A DNA stretch of 64,000 bases from Flavobacteriaceae bacterium UBA7684 (GTDB lineage: Bacteria > Bacteroidota > Bacteroidia > Flavobacteriales > Flavobacteriaceae). Both the position numbers and the translations under genes were made by a program. Under the pieces are notes generated by a model. The model worked only from the letters and a program-made list of their open reading frames with translations. It was not told where the DNA came from and ran no database searches. This document shows positions 33,362-40,930 of the stretch, piece by piece; the stretch's first letter is position 1, and every line of letters starts with the position of its first letter. The DNA lies in assembly GCA_002482885.1 (NCBI GenBank), contig DLGW01000016.1, forward strand, positions 135,111-199,110, in the 5' to 3' direction.

Positions 33362-33973
33362 TTATTCAGTTACAGGTTTATCTTCAACAAAAACCTTTTT
33401 ATTAAACAATAACAAAATCGCCACCGCCACACTAATAGCAGCATCGGCTACGTTAAAAACATATTCAAAAAACACAAAATATCTTCCGCCCCAAACAGGA
33501 ATCCACTCGGGTAAATATCCATTCCATAACGGAAAATAAAACATATCTACCACTTTACCGTGTAACCAAGTTCCGTAAGGTTGATCCGCAAATAAAGTAG
33601 CCACACTGTGGTAACTGTCATTAAAAATAACTCCGTAAAAAATAGAGTCTAAAATATTGCCTGCAGCTCCCGCCAAAATCATGGCTATTGAAATAATCAA
33701 TAAATCTGGAGACTTTCTTTTTACAGCATCATACAACCAATACCCGATACCTCCAACGGCAACAATCCTAAATAATGTAAGAATCAATTTGCCATAAGAA
33801 CCTGGTAGTTTGGTGCCTAACGCCATGCCTTCGTTTTCAACAAAAAGTATTTTAAACCAACCGAAAACATCTACCTCTTCTCCTAATACAAAATGGGTTT
33901 TGATGTATATTTTAGACCATTGGTCTACTAAAAGTATAGCCAGAATAATTAAGTATGCTTTTTTGAGCGTCAT
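33362..33973 (-). CDS. lspA: Lipoprotein signal peptidase (signal peptidase II), 203 aa
   Basis: Four membrane segments and the two catalytic Asp motifs are present: AGAAGNILDSIFYG near residues 100-113 and FNVADAAISV near 174-183. DQWSKIYIK and FVENEGMALG are further LspA blocks. Between the catalytic motifs is the longer periplasmic insert typical of Bacteroidetes enzymes (YHSVATLFADQPYGTWLHGK). It cleaves lipoprotein signals after lipidation, which fits the many lipoproteins here. It is first in lspA-metG and has a -7 box upstream. Confidence 0.95.
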   Translation of the reverse strand: MTLKKAYLIILAILLVDQWSKIYIKTHFVLGEEVDVFGWFKILFVENEGMALGTKLPGSYGKLILTLFRIVAVGGIGYWLYDAVKRKSPDLLIISIAMILAGAAGNILDSIFYGVIFNDSYHSVATLFADQPYGTWLHGKVVDMFYFPLWNGYLPEWIPVWGGRYFVFFEYVFNVADAAISVAVAILLLFNKKVFVEDKPVTE

Positions 33974-33990
33974 TTTATCGAATTTGGAAG

Positions 33991-33998
33991 CAAAAGTA
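33991..33998 (-). promoter_or_regulatory. -7 promoter element for lspA-metG
   Basis: Minus-strand TACTTTTG fits TAnnTTTG exactly, 18 bases ahead of the lspA ATG. Confidence 0.6.
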
Positions 33999-34080
33999 AG
34001 GATTAAGTGTTAATTATGAATGGTGAATGGTAAATTATGAATTAAACATAGGTGTTCAATTGCAAAATCATTCACCATAA

Positions 34081-34114
34081 AAAAAAGCAACTTTGTTGGG
34101 GAAAGTTGCTTTTT
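34081..34114 (-). terminator. Rho-independent terminator of the Kazal/T9SS gene
   Basis: The arms AAAAGCAACTTT and AAAGTTGCTTTT pair perfectly around GTTGGGG. On the minus strand the hairpin is followed by about eight T. It lies 22 bases after the gene's stop. Confidence 0.82.
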
Positions 34115-34135
34115 AAAAATAGGGGTTAAAATATA

Positions 34136-35812
34136 CTACTCTTTAACGATTTTTATCGTTTCCTGATTAGCGGAGGATTGTATTTTTAAAATATAATTAC
34201 CTGATGATAATCCTGAAAAATCAATCGTTTGATTGCTCACAGAAACTTCTTTAATCAATCTTCCTGTACAATCATAAATTTTAGCTTGATTAAAATCGTT
34301 GGAAGAAATATTTAAAATATCTTTTACTGGGTTTGGTGTAACTGAAATACCATTTTTGTTATACTCCCCAATACCCATAAGCAATTTAGTAAAAGTATAA
34401 GTGTTGCCACCTTCTCCTAGTTTTAGCACAATATCATATTCCCCTTCTTCCGCCAATACTGGTTTTTCATCAAATTCTGCGATTCCAGTCGGGAAAGAAT
34501 TCCCTCCGATTTGAATACTTTTCCCTTCTAATTTTCCACCAAAATATACATCGCCATAACCCAGTGATTTATTCTTAACTGTATAAACTCCATTTTCAAA
34601 AATCATTCGAACAGGGTCACCTACAGCACTACCAAAAATATCTATATAGTTTTCTTTACAAGCACCATCAACCCATGAAGTTTCACCTCCAACACATTCA
34701 GCTTCACATGGGTTATTATACGTTTTACCATTCGCACATACTGGTTTGTAATCTGGCACACAACCACATAGTTTAGGTCTAGAAAGTTCAAAGCGATATT
34801 CTTTTGTATTCGTATTGTAATAAATGTTATAATATTCAGGAATTACTTTAACTGGAGTGAAAACTTCCATTGTAGCTACTCCTTCAGGAAAATTATTCCC
34901 ATATAAAATCATTAACGCGTCGTTTCCATAATCAATGTCCATGATTTCAACAGCAGTTTCTCCTATTTCAACATCTAAAGCTTCATAATTCCCTTTATTA
35001 TCTACTTGGGTTAAGTTTACCCCAGCTATGGATACATAAGGTGTAGCATGAAAATCATATTGCCCTGTTTTTGAATCAAAAAGTAAAGCATAAGTTCCTT
35101 CTTTTACAGGTATAGTTACTTCGTAATTCATAGTGGCTTTACCACTTGGAAAAGTTTCCGCAGCCATGTGATATAACATATCATCTTCTTGGATTTCAAA
35201 CCTTAATGTTCCAGTATTAAATTTTTGGACTGTACTATATAATGTTGTAGATGGCGCCATCATGCCAATTCCTCCTTTATTTAAAGTAATTTTTTCATTT
35301 AAAGAGGTTCCGCTGATTACTACTTTAAATTCATATAGGTAACAAGAACCTTCAACCCATTCGGTTTCTCCAGCGCATTTTGCTGCGCAACTATTCCCAT
35401 AGGTTTTACCATTTGCACAAACCGGCATATAATCGGCTGTGCAAATGCATTCTTTCTCAAAAGAGTAAGCTCCTGTTTGAGCATTGAATTGTACTGTATA
35501 AACACCTTCAACAACTGGTATATCTTCACCAGATTGAATGCCTGTACCTATAGGAAAGTCTAAACTTCCCCAATTAACCGTCCACAAGCGCCCTTGTCTG
35601 AATTTCAACCCTCCTGTTTTAAAAGTATAAGGACTTGAATAATAATTTATTCCGTCGGTAGTTTGCAGTACAACATCTGTTTCCCAACCCTCGGCGGCGG
35701 TACCAATCATACTGATTTCCGGCAAAGGAGACAAAAATGTTTTTTTGCTAACCTGAGCGGTAGCTTGGATTTGACACAAAATCAAAATTCCAAAAAGTAA
35801 TTTTTTAATCAT
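34136..35812 (-). CDS. Secreted T9SS cargo protein with two Kazal-type domains, 558 aa
   Basis: The signal peptide ends QIQATAQ (about residues 1-20). Two Kazal-type modules are plain: the first contains CTADYMPVCANGKTYGNSC and the second CVPDYKPVCANGKTYNNPC, each with the six-cysteine spacing and a C-terminal W-V-(E/D)-G-(S/A)-C. Kazal domains are serine-protease inhibitors. They are separated by repeated beta-rich units containing GIGMMAPSTTLYS and FPSGKA or FPEGVA (compare FPIGTG, FPTGIA), four related modules resembling SusE/SusF-type binding domains. The last about 75 residues (ISVTPNPVKDILNIS; KIYDCTGRLIKEVSV) are a type A T9SS sorting domain. The protein should be exported to the surface or medium. 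Its target is unknown. Confidence 0.88.
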   Translation of the reverse strand: MIKKLLFGILILCQIQATAQVSKKTFLSPLPEISMIGTAAEGWETDVVLQTTDGINYYSSPYTFKTGGLKFRQGRLWTVNWGSLDFPIGTGIQSGEDIPVVEGVYTVQFNAQTGAYSFEKECICTADYMPVCANGKTYGNSCAAKCAGETEWVEGSCYLYEFKVVISGTSLNEKITLNKGGIGMMAPSTTLYSTVQKFNTGTLRFEIQEDDMLYHMAAETFPSGKATMNYEVTIPVKEGTYALLFDSKTGQYDFHATPYVSIAGVNLTQVDNKGNYEALDVEIGETAVEIMDIDYGNDALMILYGNNFPEGVATMEVFTPVKVIPEYYNIYYNTNTKEYRFELSRPKLCGCVPDYKPVCANGKTYNNPCEAECVGGETSWVDGACKENYIDIFGSAVGDPVRMIFENGVYTVKNKSLGYGDVYFGGKLEGKSIQIGGNSFPTGIAEFDEKPVLAEEGEYDIVLKLGEGGNTYTFTKLLMGIGEYNKNGISVTPNPVKDILNISSNDFNQAKIYDCTGRLIKEVSVSNQTIDFSGLSSGNYILKIQSSANQETIKIVKE

Positions 35813-35916
35813 ACATTTTATTTTAAGAAGGTTGGGTTAAAAATATAATCTTGCTTGGTTACTAAATTTCTTGAACTTCTGTTAAGTTTCCAAAAAAAAT
35901 ATTGGGCATTTTTGGT

Positions 35917-35949
35917 CATAAGTGGGCGAAAATTCGACATAAGTGGGCG
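35917..35949. repeat. Paired 12-bp direct repeat, 21-bp period
   Basis: CATAAGTGGGCG occurs at 35917-35928 and again at 35938-35949, identical, with a 21-base period (two helical turns), as expected for a dimeric activator binding one face of DNA. It lies 105-137 bases upstream of the Kazal/T9SS gene on the minus strand. On the plus strand it sits just ahead of TACTTTTA (35955-35962), close to a -7 box. Confidence 0.65.
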
Positions 35950-36032
35950 TTTGTTACTTTTATGCCTTGTAATCTGATTTTTTTAACACTTTTTTACAGG
36001 AAAATGACTGCCAAAAGAAAGGCCCTCGGAAA

Positions 36033-36818
36033 TTAAAAACCGCGTTGTCTTTTGGCTTCAAACAATAAAATAGCAGCGGCTACCGACACATTCATAGAAT
36101 CAATTTTGCCTTGCATCGGAATTACAATATTTTGATGGGTATTTTCTAGCCATTCCATTGGTAACCCGGTAGCTTCGGTACCTACCAAAATAGCGGTGGC
36201 TCCTTTATAATCTTGAGTGTGATAAGGCACAGAAGCTTGTAAAGCTGCTCCAAAAACCTTGATTTCGTATTTTTTACAAAATGAAATGACTTGCTCACTA
36301 CTTCCCAACAATATGCGATTGGTAAAAACGCAACCTACGCTAGAACGTACTACGTTGGGGTTATATAAATCGGTTTTAGGATTGGACAGAATCACCGCAT
36401 CTACATGGGCCGCATCAGCCGTACGCAACAAAGCGCCAATGTTACCCGGTTTTTCTATGGCATCGGCTATTAAATACAATCCGTTAGGTTTGGGGGTAAA
36501 ATCTTGTAAATCGTGATTTTGAGTTTTTGCCACCGCAAGGATTCCTTCGGTGGATTCGCGATAAGCTAATTTTTGATAAACTTCTTTTGAAAGGGAAATA
36601 TATTGTTGAGCAGGAATCTTTTCAACTTGATTAACATCAGCAATAACGTCGCAATACAACAGCTGTTCCAATTCATAACCGCCTTGTACAGCCAATTCTA
36701 TTTCGCGCTTACCTTCAATAACAAATGTTTGACTTTGTTTTCGAAGTTTGGCTTTTTCTTGTAATTGAATCAGGTGTTTAACTAACGGATTGTGAATGCT
36801 GGTGATTTCTTTGTGCAT
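36033..36818 (-). CDS. TrmH/SpoU family RNA 2'-O-methyltransferase, 261 aa
   Basis: The three SPOUT motifs are present: EKPGNIGALLRTADAAHVDAV (about residues 117-137, with the key Asn and Arg), LVGTEATGLP (about 208-217) and IPMQGKIDSMNVSVAAAILLFE (about 228-249). An N-terminal substrate-binding domain (HNPLVKHLIQLQEKAKLRKQ) is seen. It methylates a ribose in tRNA or rRNA, and which one is not clear from sequence. It lies six bases after pth on the same strand, so they are probably one unit. Confidence 0.92.
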   Translation of the reverse strand: MHKEITSIHNPLVKHLIQLQEKAKLRKQSQTFVIEGKREIELAVQGGYELEQLLYCDVIADVNQVEKIPAQQYISLSKEVYQKLAYRESTEGILAVAKTQNHDLQDFTPKPNGLYLIADAIEKPGNIGALLRTADAAHVDAVILSNPKTDLYNPNVVRSSVGCVFTNRILLGSSEQVISFCKKYEIKVFGAALQASVPYHTQDYKGATAILVGTEATGLPMEWLENTHQNIVIPMQGKIDSMNVSVAAAILLFEAKRQRGF

Positions 36819-36824
36819 GATGTT

Positions 36825-37391
36825 TTATTTTCCGTTGTAAGTAGTCATGGTGTTTTCTAATCCGCTTAGGCAAAAACCTTTAATAGCATCTGCCACCACT
36901 TGTAATCTTTCACTTAGTTTTTCTTTTTCTTCGGCATCCCATTCGCCCAACACATAATCTACTTGTTTGCCTTTTTTAAATTCGGAACTAATACCAAAAC
37001 GCAATCTGGCATACTCGTTTGAATTCAATACTAAATTAATATTTTTTAATCCGTTATGACCACCGTCGCTTCCTTTGGGTTTGATGCGAATGGTTGCAAA
37101 ATTCAAATTCAAATCATCGGTAATTACTAATATTTGTTTGGCTTCAATTTTTTCTTTGTCCATCCAATATTTCACAGCTTTCCCACTTAGATTCATGTAA
37201 GTATTGGGCTTTAACAAAAATATTTGTTTTCCTTTTATAGAAAGCTTAGCCAAAGCGCCCAGTTTTTCGGTTTCAAATTCAACATTTTCTTGTTTGGCCA
37301 AAAAGTCTAAGGCTTTGAACCCGATATTGTGTCGGGTATTTACATATTCGGCACCTATGTTTCCTAATCCTACAATTAAAAACTTATTCAT
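36825..37391 (-). CDS. pth: Peptidyl-tRNA hydrolase, 188 aa
   Basis: The family blocks are LIVGLGNIGAEYVNTRHNIGF (His near residue 22), FLLKPNTYMNLSGKAV, ITDDLNLNF (Asp near 93), KGSDGGHNGLKNI and YARLRFGI. It releases tRNA from peptidyl-tRNA that drops off the ribosome. The length is usual. A TATATTTA box lies 37 bases upstream on the minus strand. It is followed by the TrmH-type methyltransferase. Confidence 0.96.
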   Translation of the reverse strand: MNKFLIVGLGNIGAEYVNTRHNIGFKALDFLAKQENVEFETEKLGALAKLSIKGKQIFLLKPNTYMNLSGKAVKYWMDKEKIEAKQILVITDDLNLNFATIRIKPKGSDGGHNGLKNINLVLNSNEYARLRFGISSEFKKGKQVDYVLGEWDAEEKEKLSERLQVVADAIKGFCLSGLENTMTTYNGK

Positions 37392-37427
37392 TTTTAATGG
37401 TGTTTATGCGGTTTTAAAATGAGTGGG

Positions 37428-37435
37428 TAAATATA
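37428..37435 (-). promoter_or_regulatory. Likely -7 element for pth
   Basis: Minus-strand TATATTTA is one base from TAnnTTTG, 37 bases ahead of the pth ATG. Confidence 0.4.
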
Positions 37436-37558
37436 CATTTTTGTTTAATCGTTGATTCGTTTAATTGTTTAATCCAGAAAAATTTTGACTTTCAAACTAT
37501 CAACTTTAGACTATCAATAAAAGAATACTATTTTTATAAAATAATCCAAAACATTTTT

Positions 37559-38668
37559 ATGCACCTATCTTCGAATAAATACATTGAAGGACTAACTTCT
37601 TTAAGAGGCATTGCGGCACTTTGGGTTTTATTTTTTCACTTAGATGTGATTATTTTTTATAGAGATTTAGGCCCGTTAATTCCGCATGAGTGGTCGGGTA
37701 TTTTAACCAAAGGCTATTTGTGGGTGGATTTTTTCTTTTTATTAAGCGGATTCATTATTAGCCATGTTTACGCTCAGGAGCTTTCCAAAAGTTTTTTAAA
37801 TTTTGCAGTCATTAAAAAATACATTTGGGCAAGATTCACACGGATTTACCCTTTACACCTTTTTACTTTACTACTACTGATTCCTTTTGTTTTAATAGTC
37901 CCTTTATTTTATTTGGCAGCGGTAGACGGCAGTTGGGAAACTTATTTTGCGTGGTCTGCTTTGTGGGATAATTTATTATTGATTCATTCCATGAAACAAC
38001 ACACTTACCTTTCTTGGAATATTGTTTCGTGGTCGATTGGTGCCGAATGGTGGAATTATCTAGTGGCCTGTGTTGCGATTCCTTTTTTGTTTAAATCACC
38101 TCGAATTTTTTCGGTGATTATGGCGATGATTGCTTTTTTGATTCTTTATTTTTTGAATCTTCACCTTGGAAAACTAGACATTACTTTTGATTATGGTTGG
38201 CTGCGTTGTTTTGCAGAATTCACTTTAGGTGTAATCACTTATCGAATATACCTTTCGGGATTCGGAAATAGTGAATTTTCTAAACCTTGGGGTTATATTA
38301 TTGCCCTAGCATGGATTACGGCTTTATTTCACTGGAATGCTCACGACTTAATGGTTATTCCTGTTTTTATGATTTTGTTATTAAGCGTAGCTCATCAAAG
38401 CCATTCTTCTGCCTCTTTTTTAAAACACAAAACAGTAAATTACTTGGGTAAAATATCTTACTCTATTTATATGATTCACGGCATTTGGTTTATGGTGTAT
38501 TGGTTTGCCTTTCCGTATCTAAAAAACCAATGGAACTTAACTGAATTAAATTTATTCATGAAGTTGGTTTATGTGATTTCCTTTATTGGATTCACCTTAA
38601 TCAGTGCCCATTTTACGTATTATGGAGTGGAAGTAAAATGTAGAGAATGGTTGAAAAAACTGTTTTAA
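37559..38668 (+). CDS. Acyltransferase-3 family membrane protein (OafA/YrhL-type), 369 aa
   Basis: The protein opens LTSLRGIAALWVLFFHLDV (residues 12-30), with the Arg and His typical of acyltransferase-3. It continues with VDFFFLLSGFIISHVY and about ten membrane segments, including ISYSIYMIHGIW near residues 302-313. Members transfer acyl groups onto sugars of O-antigen, capsule or other surface glycans at the inner membrane. The substrate is unknown and no glycan-synthesis genes lie nearby. It ends at a bidirectional terminator shared with RNase E/G. Confidence 0.9.
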   Translation: MHLSSNKYIEGLTSLRGIAALWVLFFHLDVIIFYRDLGPLIPHEWSGILTKGYLWVDFFFLLSGFIISHVYAQELSKSFLNFAVIKKYIWARFTRIYPLHLFTLLLLIPFVLIVPLFYLAAVDGSWETYFAWSALWDNLLLIHSMKQHTYLSWNIVSWSIGAEWWNYLVACVAIPFLFKSPRIFSVIMAMIAFLILYFLNLHLGKLDITFDYGWLRCFAEFTLGVITYRIYLSGFGNSEFSKPWGYIIALAWITALFHWNAHDLMVIPVFMILLLSVAHQSHSSASFLKHKTVNYLGKISYSIYMIHGIWFMVYWFAFPYLKNQWNLTELNLFMKLVYVISFIGFTLISAHFTYYGVEVKCREWLKKLF

Positions 38669-38670
38669 AC

Positions 38671-38700
38671 AAAAAAACCCGCCAATTGGCGGGTTTTTTT
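38671..38700. terminator. Bidirectional terminator between the acyltransferase and RNase E/G
   Basis: AAAAAAACCCGCCAA and TTGGCGGGTTTTTTT form a perfect 30-bp palindrome. It overlaps the RNase stop codon by two bases and starts two bases after the acyltransferase stop. Confidence 0.9.
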
Positions 38701-40243
38701 ATTCCTTTATTTTATTTCCTTGACCATCAAAGAATTGATATTCTAAATAAGTGAATGCATCGCGCGGTATCACTTTAATCCATTTTTTGTATTCAATAAA
38801 CCACTTGGCACGCAAGGATGGAAAACCTTTGGTTAAGTACGCCGAAATAAACGGATGTACGTGCAATACCAATTTAGGATGATTTACTAATAATCTTTCT
38901 AAATCGCCTTTGATTCGGTCGATAATTAAAATAGGAGCATCTACTTCTAAATTAACATTATTAGGATCTTCTTCTTGTGTTTTTATAGACACTTCTGGTC
39001 GAACCCTTTGTCTGGTAATCTGTATTAGCCCAAATTTACTCGGAGGTAAAATTTTGTGTTTGGCTTTATCGTCACTCATTTCTTCTCGTAAATAATCGAA
39101 TAACTTTTTACGATTATCTGGATTAGACATGTCAATAAAATCCACCACTATAATTCCTCCCATGTCTCTTAGACGCAACTGACGGGCTATTTCTGAAGCC
39201 GCAATCAAATTTACTTCTAACGCTGTTTCTTCTTGATTTGCTGCCTTATTGGATCGATTACCGCTGTTCACGTCTATAACGTGTAACGCTTCGGTATGTT
39301 CAATGATTAGGTAGGCACCTTTATTCATTGATACGGTTTTTCCGAAAGAAGTTTTGATTTGCCTTTCTACATTATACTTCTCAAACATAGGAATATCTGC
39401 TGTTTTATACAGCTTTAGAATGGATTCTTTTTCAGGGGCTATGGTGTGTAAATACTCTTTGATTTGACCATACAATTCTTTATCGTCAACCACAATACCT
39501 GTAAAAGTATCATTAAAAATATCCCTTAACATAGAAGAAGCTTTAGTAAGCTCCCCTAAAATTTTAGAAGGATGTTGAGCCGTAGGTAGTTTACTACACA
39601 TGGTATCCCATCTTTCTAATAAATAAGCTAAATCCGCTTCTAATTCCTCTACTTTTTTATCCATGGCAACGGTTCTAACAATAACCCCAAATCCTTTGGG
39701 TTTTATGGCTTGAACCAAACGCTTTAAACGCGTTTTTTCTTCGCTAGAATCTATTTTTTGAGAAATAGAAATTCGGTCTGAAAAAGGCACTAACACCAAA
39801 TAACGTCCGGCTAAAGATAATTCCGAACTCAATCGGGGACCTTTAGTGGAAATCGGTTCCTTTACTACTTGTACAGGAATAGATAAATTAGGTTTTAGCA
39901 CTTCTAGAATTCCCCCATCTTTTTGAATAGGTTCTTCTAAAGGAAAATCTTTTAATGAAAAATCTTTTCTTTTTCCAGACACCACTTGTCTTGTGAATTC
40001 AATTAAAGAACGCACATTAGGACCCAAATCATGATAATGCAAAAAAGCATCTTTATCGTATCCTAAATGAACAAATGCGGCATTTAATCCTGTAACAGGT
40101 TTTCTGATTTTAGCAATAAAAATATCGCCTACCTGAAACTGATTTTTTTCTTTTTCGGAATGTAACTCGATTAATCGTCCATCTTTTAACAAAGCAAAAT
40201 CTACGGCATCAGCATTGGTTCTGATTACTAATTCTTTATTCAC
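38699..40243 (-). CDS. rng: Ribonuclease E/G family protein, 514 aa
   Basis: The S1-like RNA-binding domain (KNQFQVGDIFIAKIRKPVTGLNAAFVHLG) is followed by the RNase H-like part and the catalytic block HVIDVNSGNRS (about residues 324-334 from the GTG start). RLRDMGGIIVVDFIDM supplies the metal-binding Asp residues, and a C-terminal dimer region ends the protein. It lacks the long unstructured RNase E tail, so it is RNase G-like. I choose the GTG at 40243 (VNKELVIRTNADAV) as start because it matches the family N-terminus; the open frame reaches an ATG at 40276 (MCFYKQNK), which has no family support. It processes rRNA and mRNA. HU and the 30-residue basic protein lie upstream on the same strand. 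Confidence 0.93.
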   Translation of the reverse strand: MNKELVIRTNADAVDFALLKDGRLIELHSEKEKNQFQVGDIFIAKIRKPVTGLNAAFVHLGYDKDAFLHYHDLGPNVRSLIEFTRQVVSGKRKDFSLKDFPLEEPIQKDGGILEVLKPNLSIPVQVVKEPISTKGPRLSSELSLAGRYLVLVPFSDRISISQKIDSSEEKTRLKRLVQAIKPKGFGVIVRTVAMDKKVEELEADLAYLLERWDTMCSKLPTAQHPSKILGELTKASSMLRDIFNDTFTGIVVDDKELYGQIKEYLHTIAPEKESILKLYKTADIPMFEKYNVERQIKTSFGKTVSMNKGAYLIIEHTEALHVIDVNSGNRSNKAANQEETALEVNLIAASEIARQLRLRDMGGIIVVDFIDMSNPDNRKKLFDYLREEMSDDKAKHKILPPSKFGLIQITRQRVRPEVSIKTQEEDPNNVNLEVDAPILIIDRIKGDLERLLVNHPKLVLHVHPFISAYLTKGFPSLRAKWFIEYKKWIKVIPRDAFTYLEYQFFDGQGNKIKE

Positions 40244-40307
40244 GCTGTAAATTTTATTCTGTTTGTAAAAACACAAACAGATGGATTGAACAATCTAAAA
40301 CAGAAAC

Positions 40308-40335
40308 AAACCCTCAGAAATTATTTTGAGGGTTT
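40308..40335 (-). terminator. Terminator-like hairpin between the small basic protein and rng
   Basis: The arms AAACCCTCA and TGAGGGTTT pair around a 10-base loop. On the minus strand the sequence after the stem is TGTTTCTG, so it is a moderate terminator or attenuator. Confidence 0.6.
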
Positions 40336-40381
40336 GCTTTATTTTATTTCAAAGAACTTTAAAACTAAAGTGTCTTACAGA

Positions 40382-40474
40382 CTATTTTTTCTTCTTGTGA
40401 CGGTTAGCTCTTGCTCTTTTTTTTCTTTTGTGCGTTGCTACCTTATGTCTTTTTCTTTTTTTACCACTTGGCAT
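40382..40474 (-). CDS. Very small basic protein, probably ribosome-associated, 30 aa
   Basis: The minus-strand frame from ATG at 40474 to TAG at 40382 encodes MPSGKKRKRHKVATHKRKKR followed by ARANRHKKKK. Twenty of thirty residues are Lys, Arg or His. The sequence, always short and Lys/Arg-rich and placed beside HU and RNase G genes, is familiar from many Bacteroidetes. Its composition is like small ribosomal proteins such as bL34 or bTHX, and I believe it to be a phylum-specific ribosomal component, though I cannot check it here. It lies 25 bases after HU. Gene finders miss it because it is so short. Confidence 0.8.
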   Translation of the reverse strand: MPSGKKRKRHKVATHKRKKRARANRHKKKK

Positions 40475-40499
40475 AATCTTACCTTATTTATGATTAATA

Positions 40500-40796
40500 C
40501 TAATTTTGTTTTACTTTACTGTTTGTTTTTACTCCTTCTACAAAAACTTTTGCAGGTTTAAATGCAGGAATATTATGCGCAGGAATTTTAATTGTAGTGT
40601 TTTTAGAAATATTTCTTCCTGTTTTTTCGGCTCTTGTTTTAATTATAAAGCTACCAAAACCTCTTAGGTAAACATTATCGCCTGTTTCTAACGAACATTT
40701 AACCTCCTCCATAAAAGATTCCACGGTTGCTTGCACATCTCCTTTTTCAATACCTAGTTTCTCAGAAACTTTAGCAACGATGTCTGCTTTAGTCAT
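40500..40796 (-). CDS. hup: HU/IHF family DNA-binding protein, 98 aa
   Basis: The helical dimerisation part (TKADIVAKVSEKLGIEKGDV) leads to the beta-arm region: VYLRGFGSFIIKTRAEKTGRNISKNTTIKIPAHNIPAFKPAK, with the RN.(K/R).....I.AH..P.F.P.K signature. It bends and compacts DNA as a dimer. A short Lys/Asn tail ends it. It is first of a probable unit with the 30-residue basic protein, transcribed from a -7 box at 40842-40849. Confidence 0.95.
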   Translation of the reverse strand: MTKADIVAKVSEKLGIEKGDVQATVESFMEEVKCSLETGDNVYLRGFGSFIIKTRAEKTGRNISKNTTIKIPAHNIPAFKPAKVFVEGVKTNSKVKQN

Positions 40797-40841
40797 TTTG
40801 TAATAATTTTAAAAAGTGATACCTTATTTTTTTTCAGAGCG

Positions 40842-40849
40842 CAAATATA
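40842..40849 (-). promoter_or_regulatory. -7 promoter element for HU
   Basis: Minus-strand TATATTTG fits TAnnTTTG exactly, followed by CGC, 46 bases ahead of the HU ATG. Confidence 0.65.
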
Positions 40850-40903
40850 TAAATTAATAAAATATGTTATGGGGATAAAAATCGTATTTTTTTGATTTAA
40901 TTC

Positions 40904-40911
40904 TATTTTTG
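40904..40911 (+). promoter_or_regulatory. -7 promoter element for mutY
   Basis: TATTTTTG fits TAnnTTTG exactly, followed by CAT, 20 bases before the mutY ATG. Confidence 0.6.
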
Positions 40912-40930
40912 CATAGAATCTTTAAAACCT

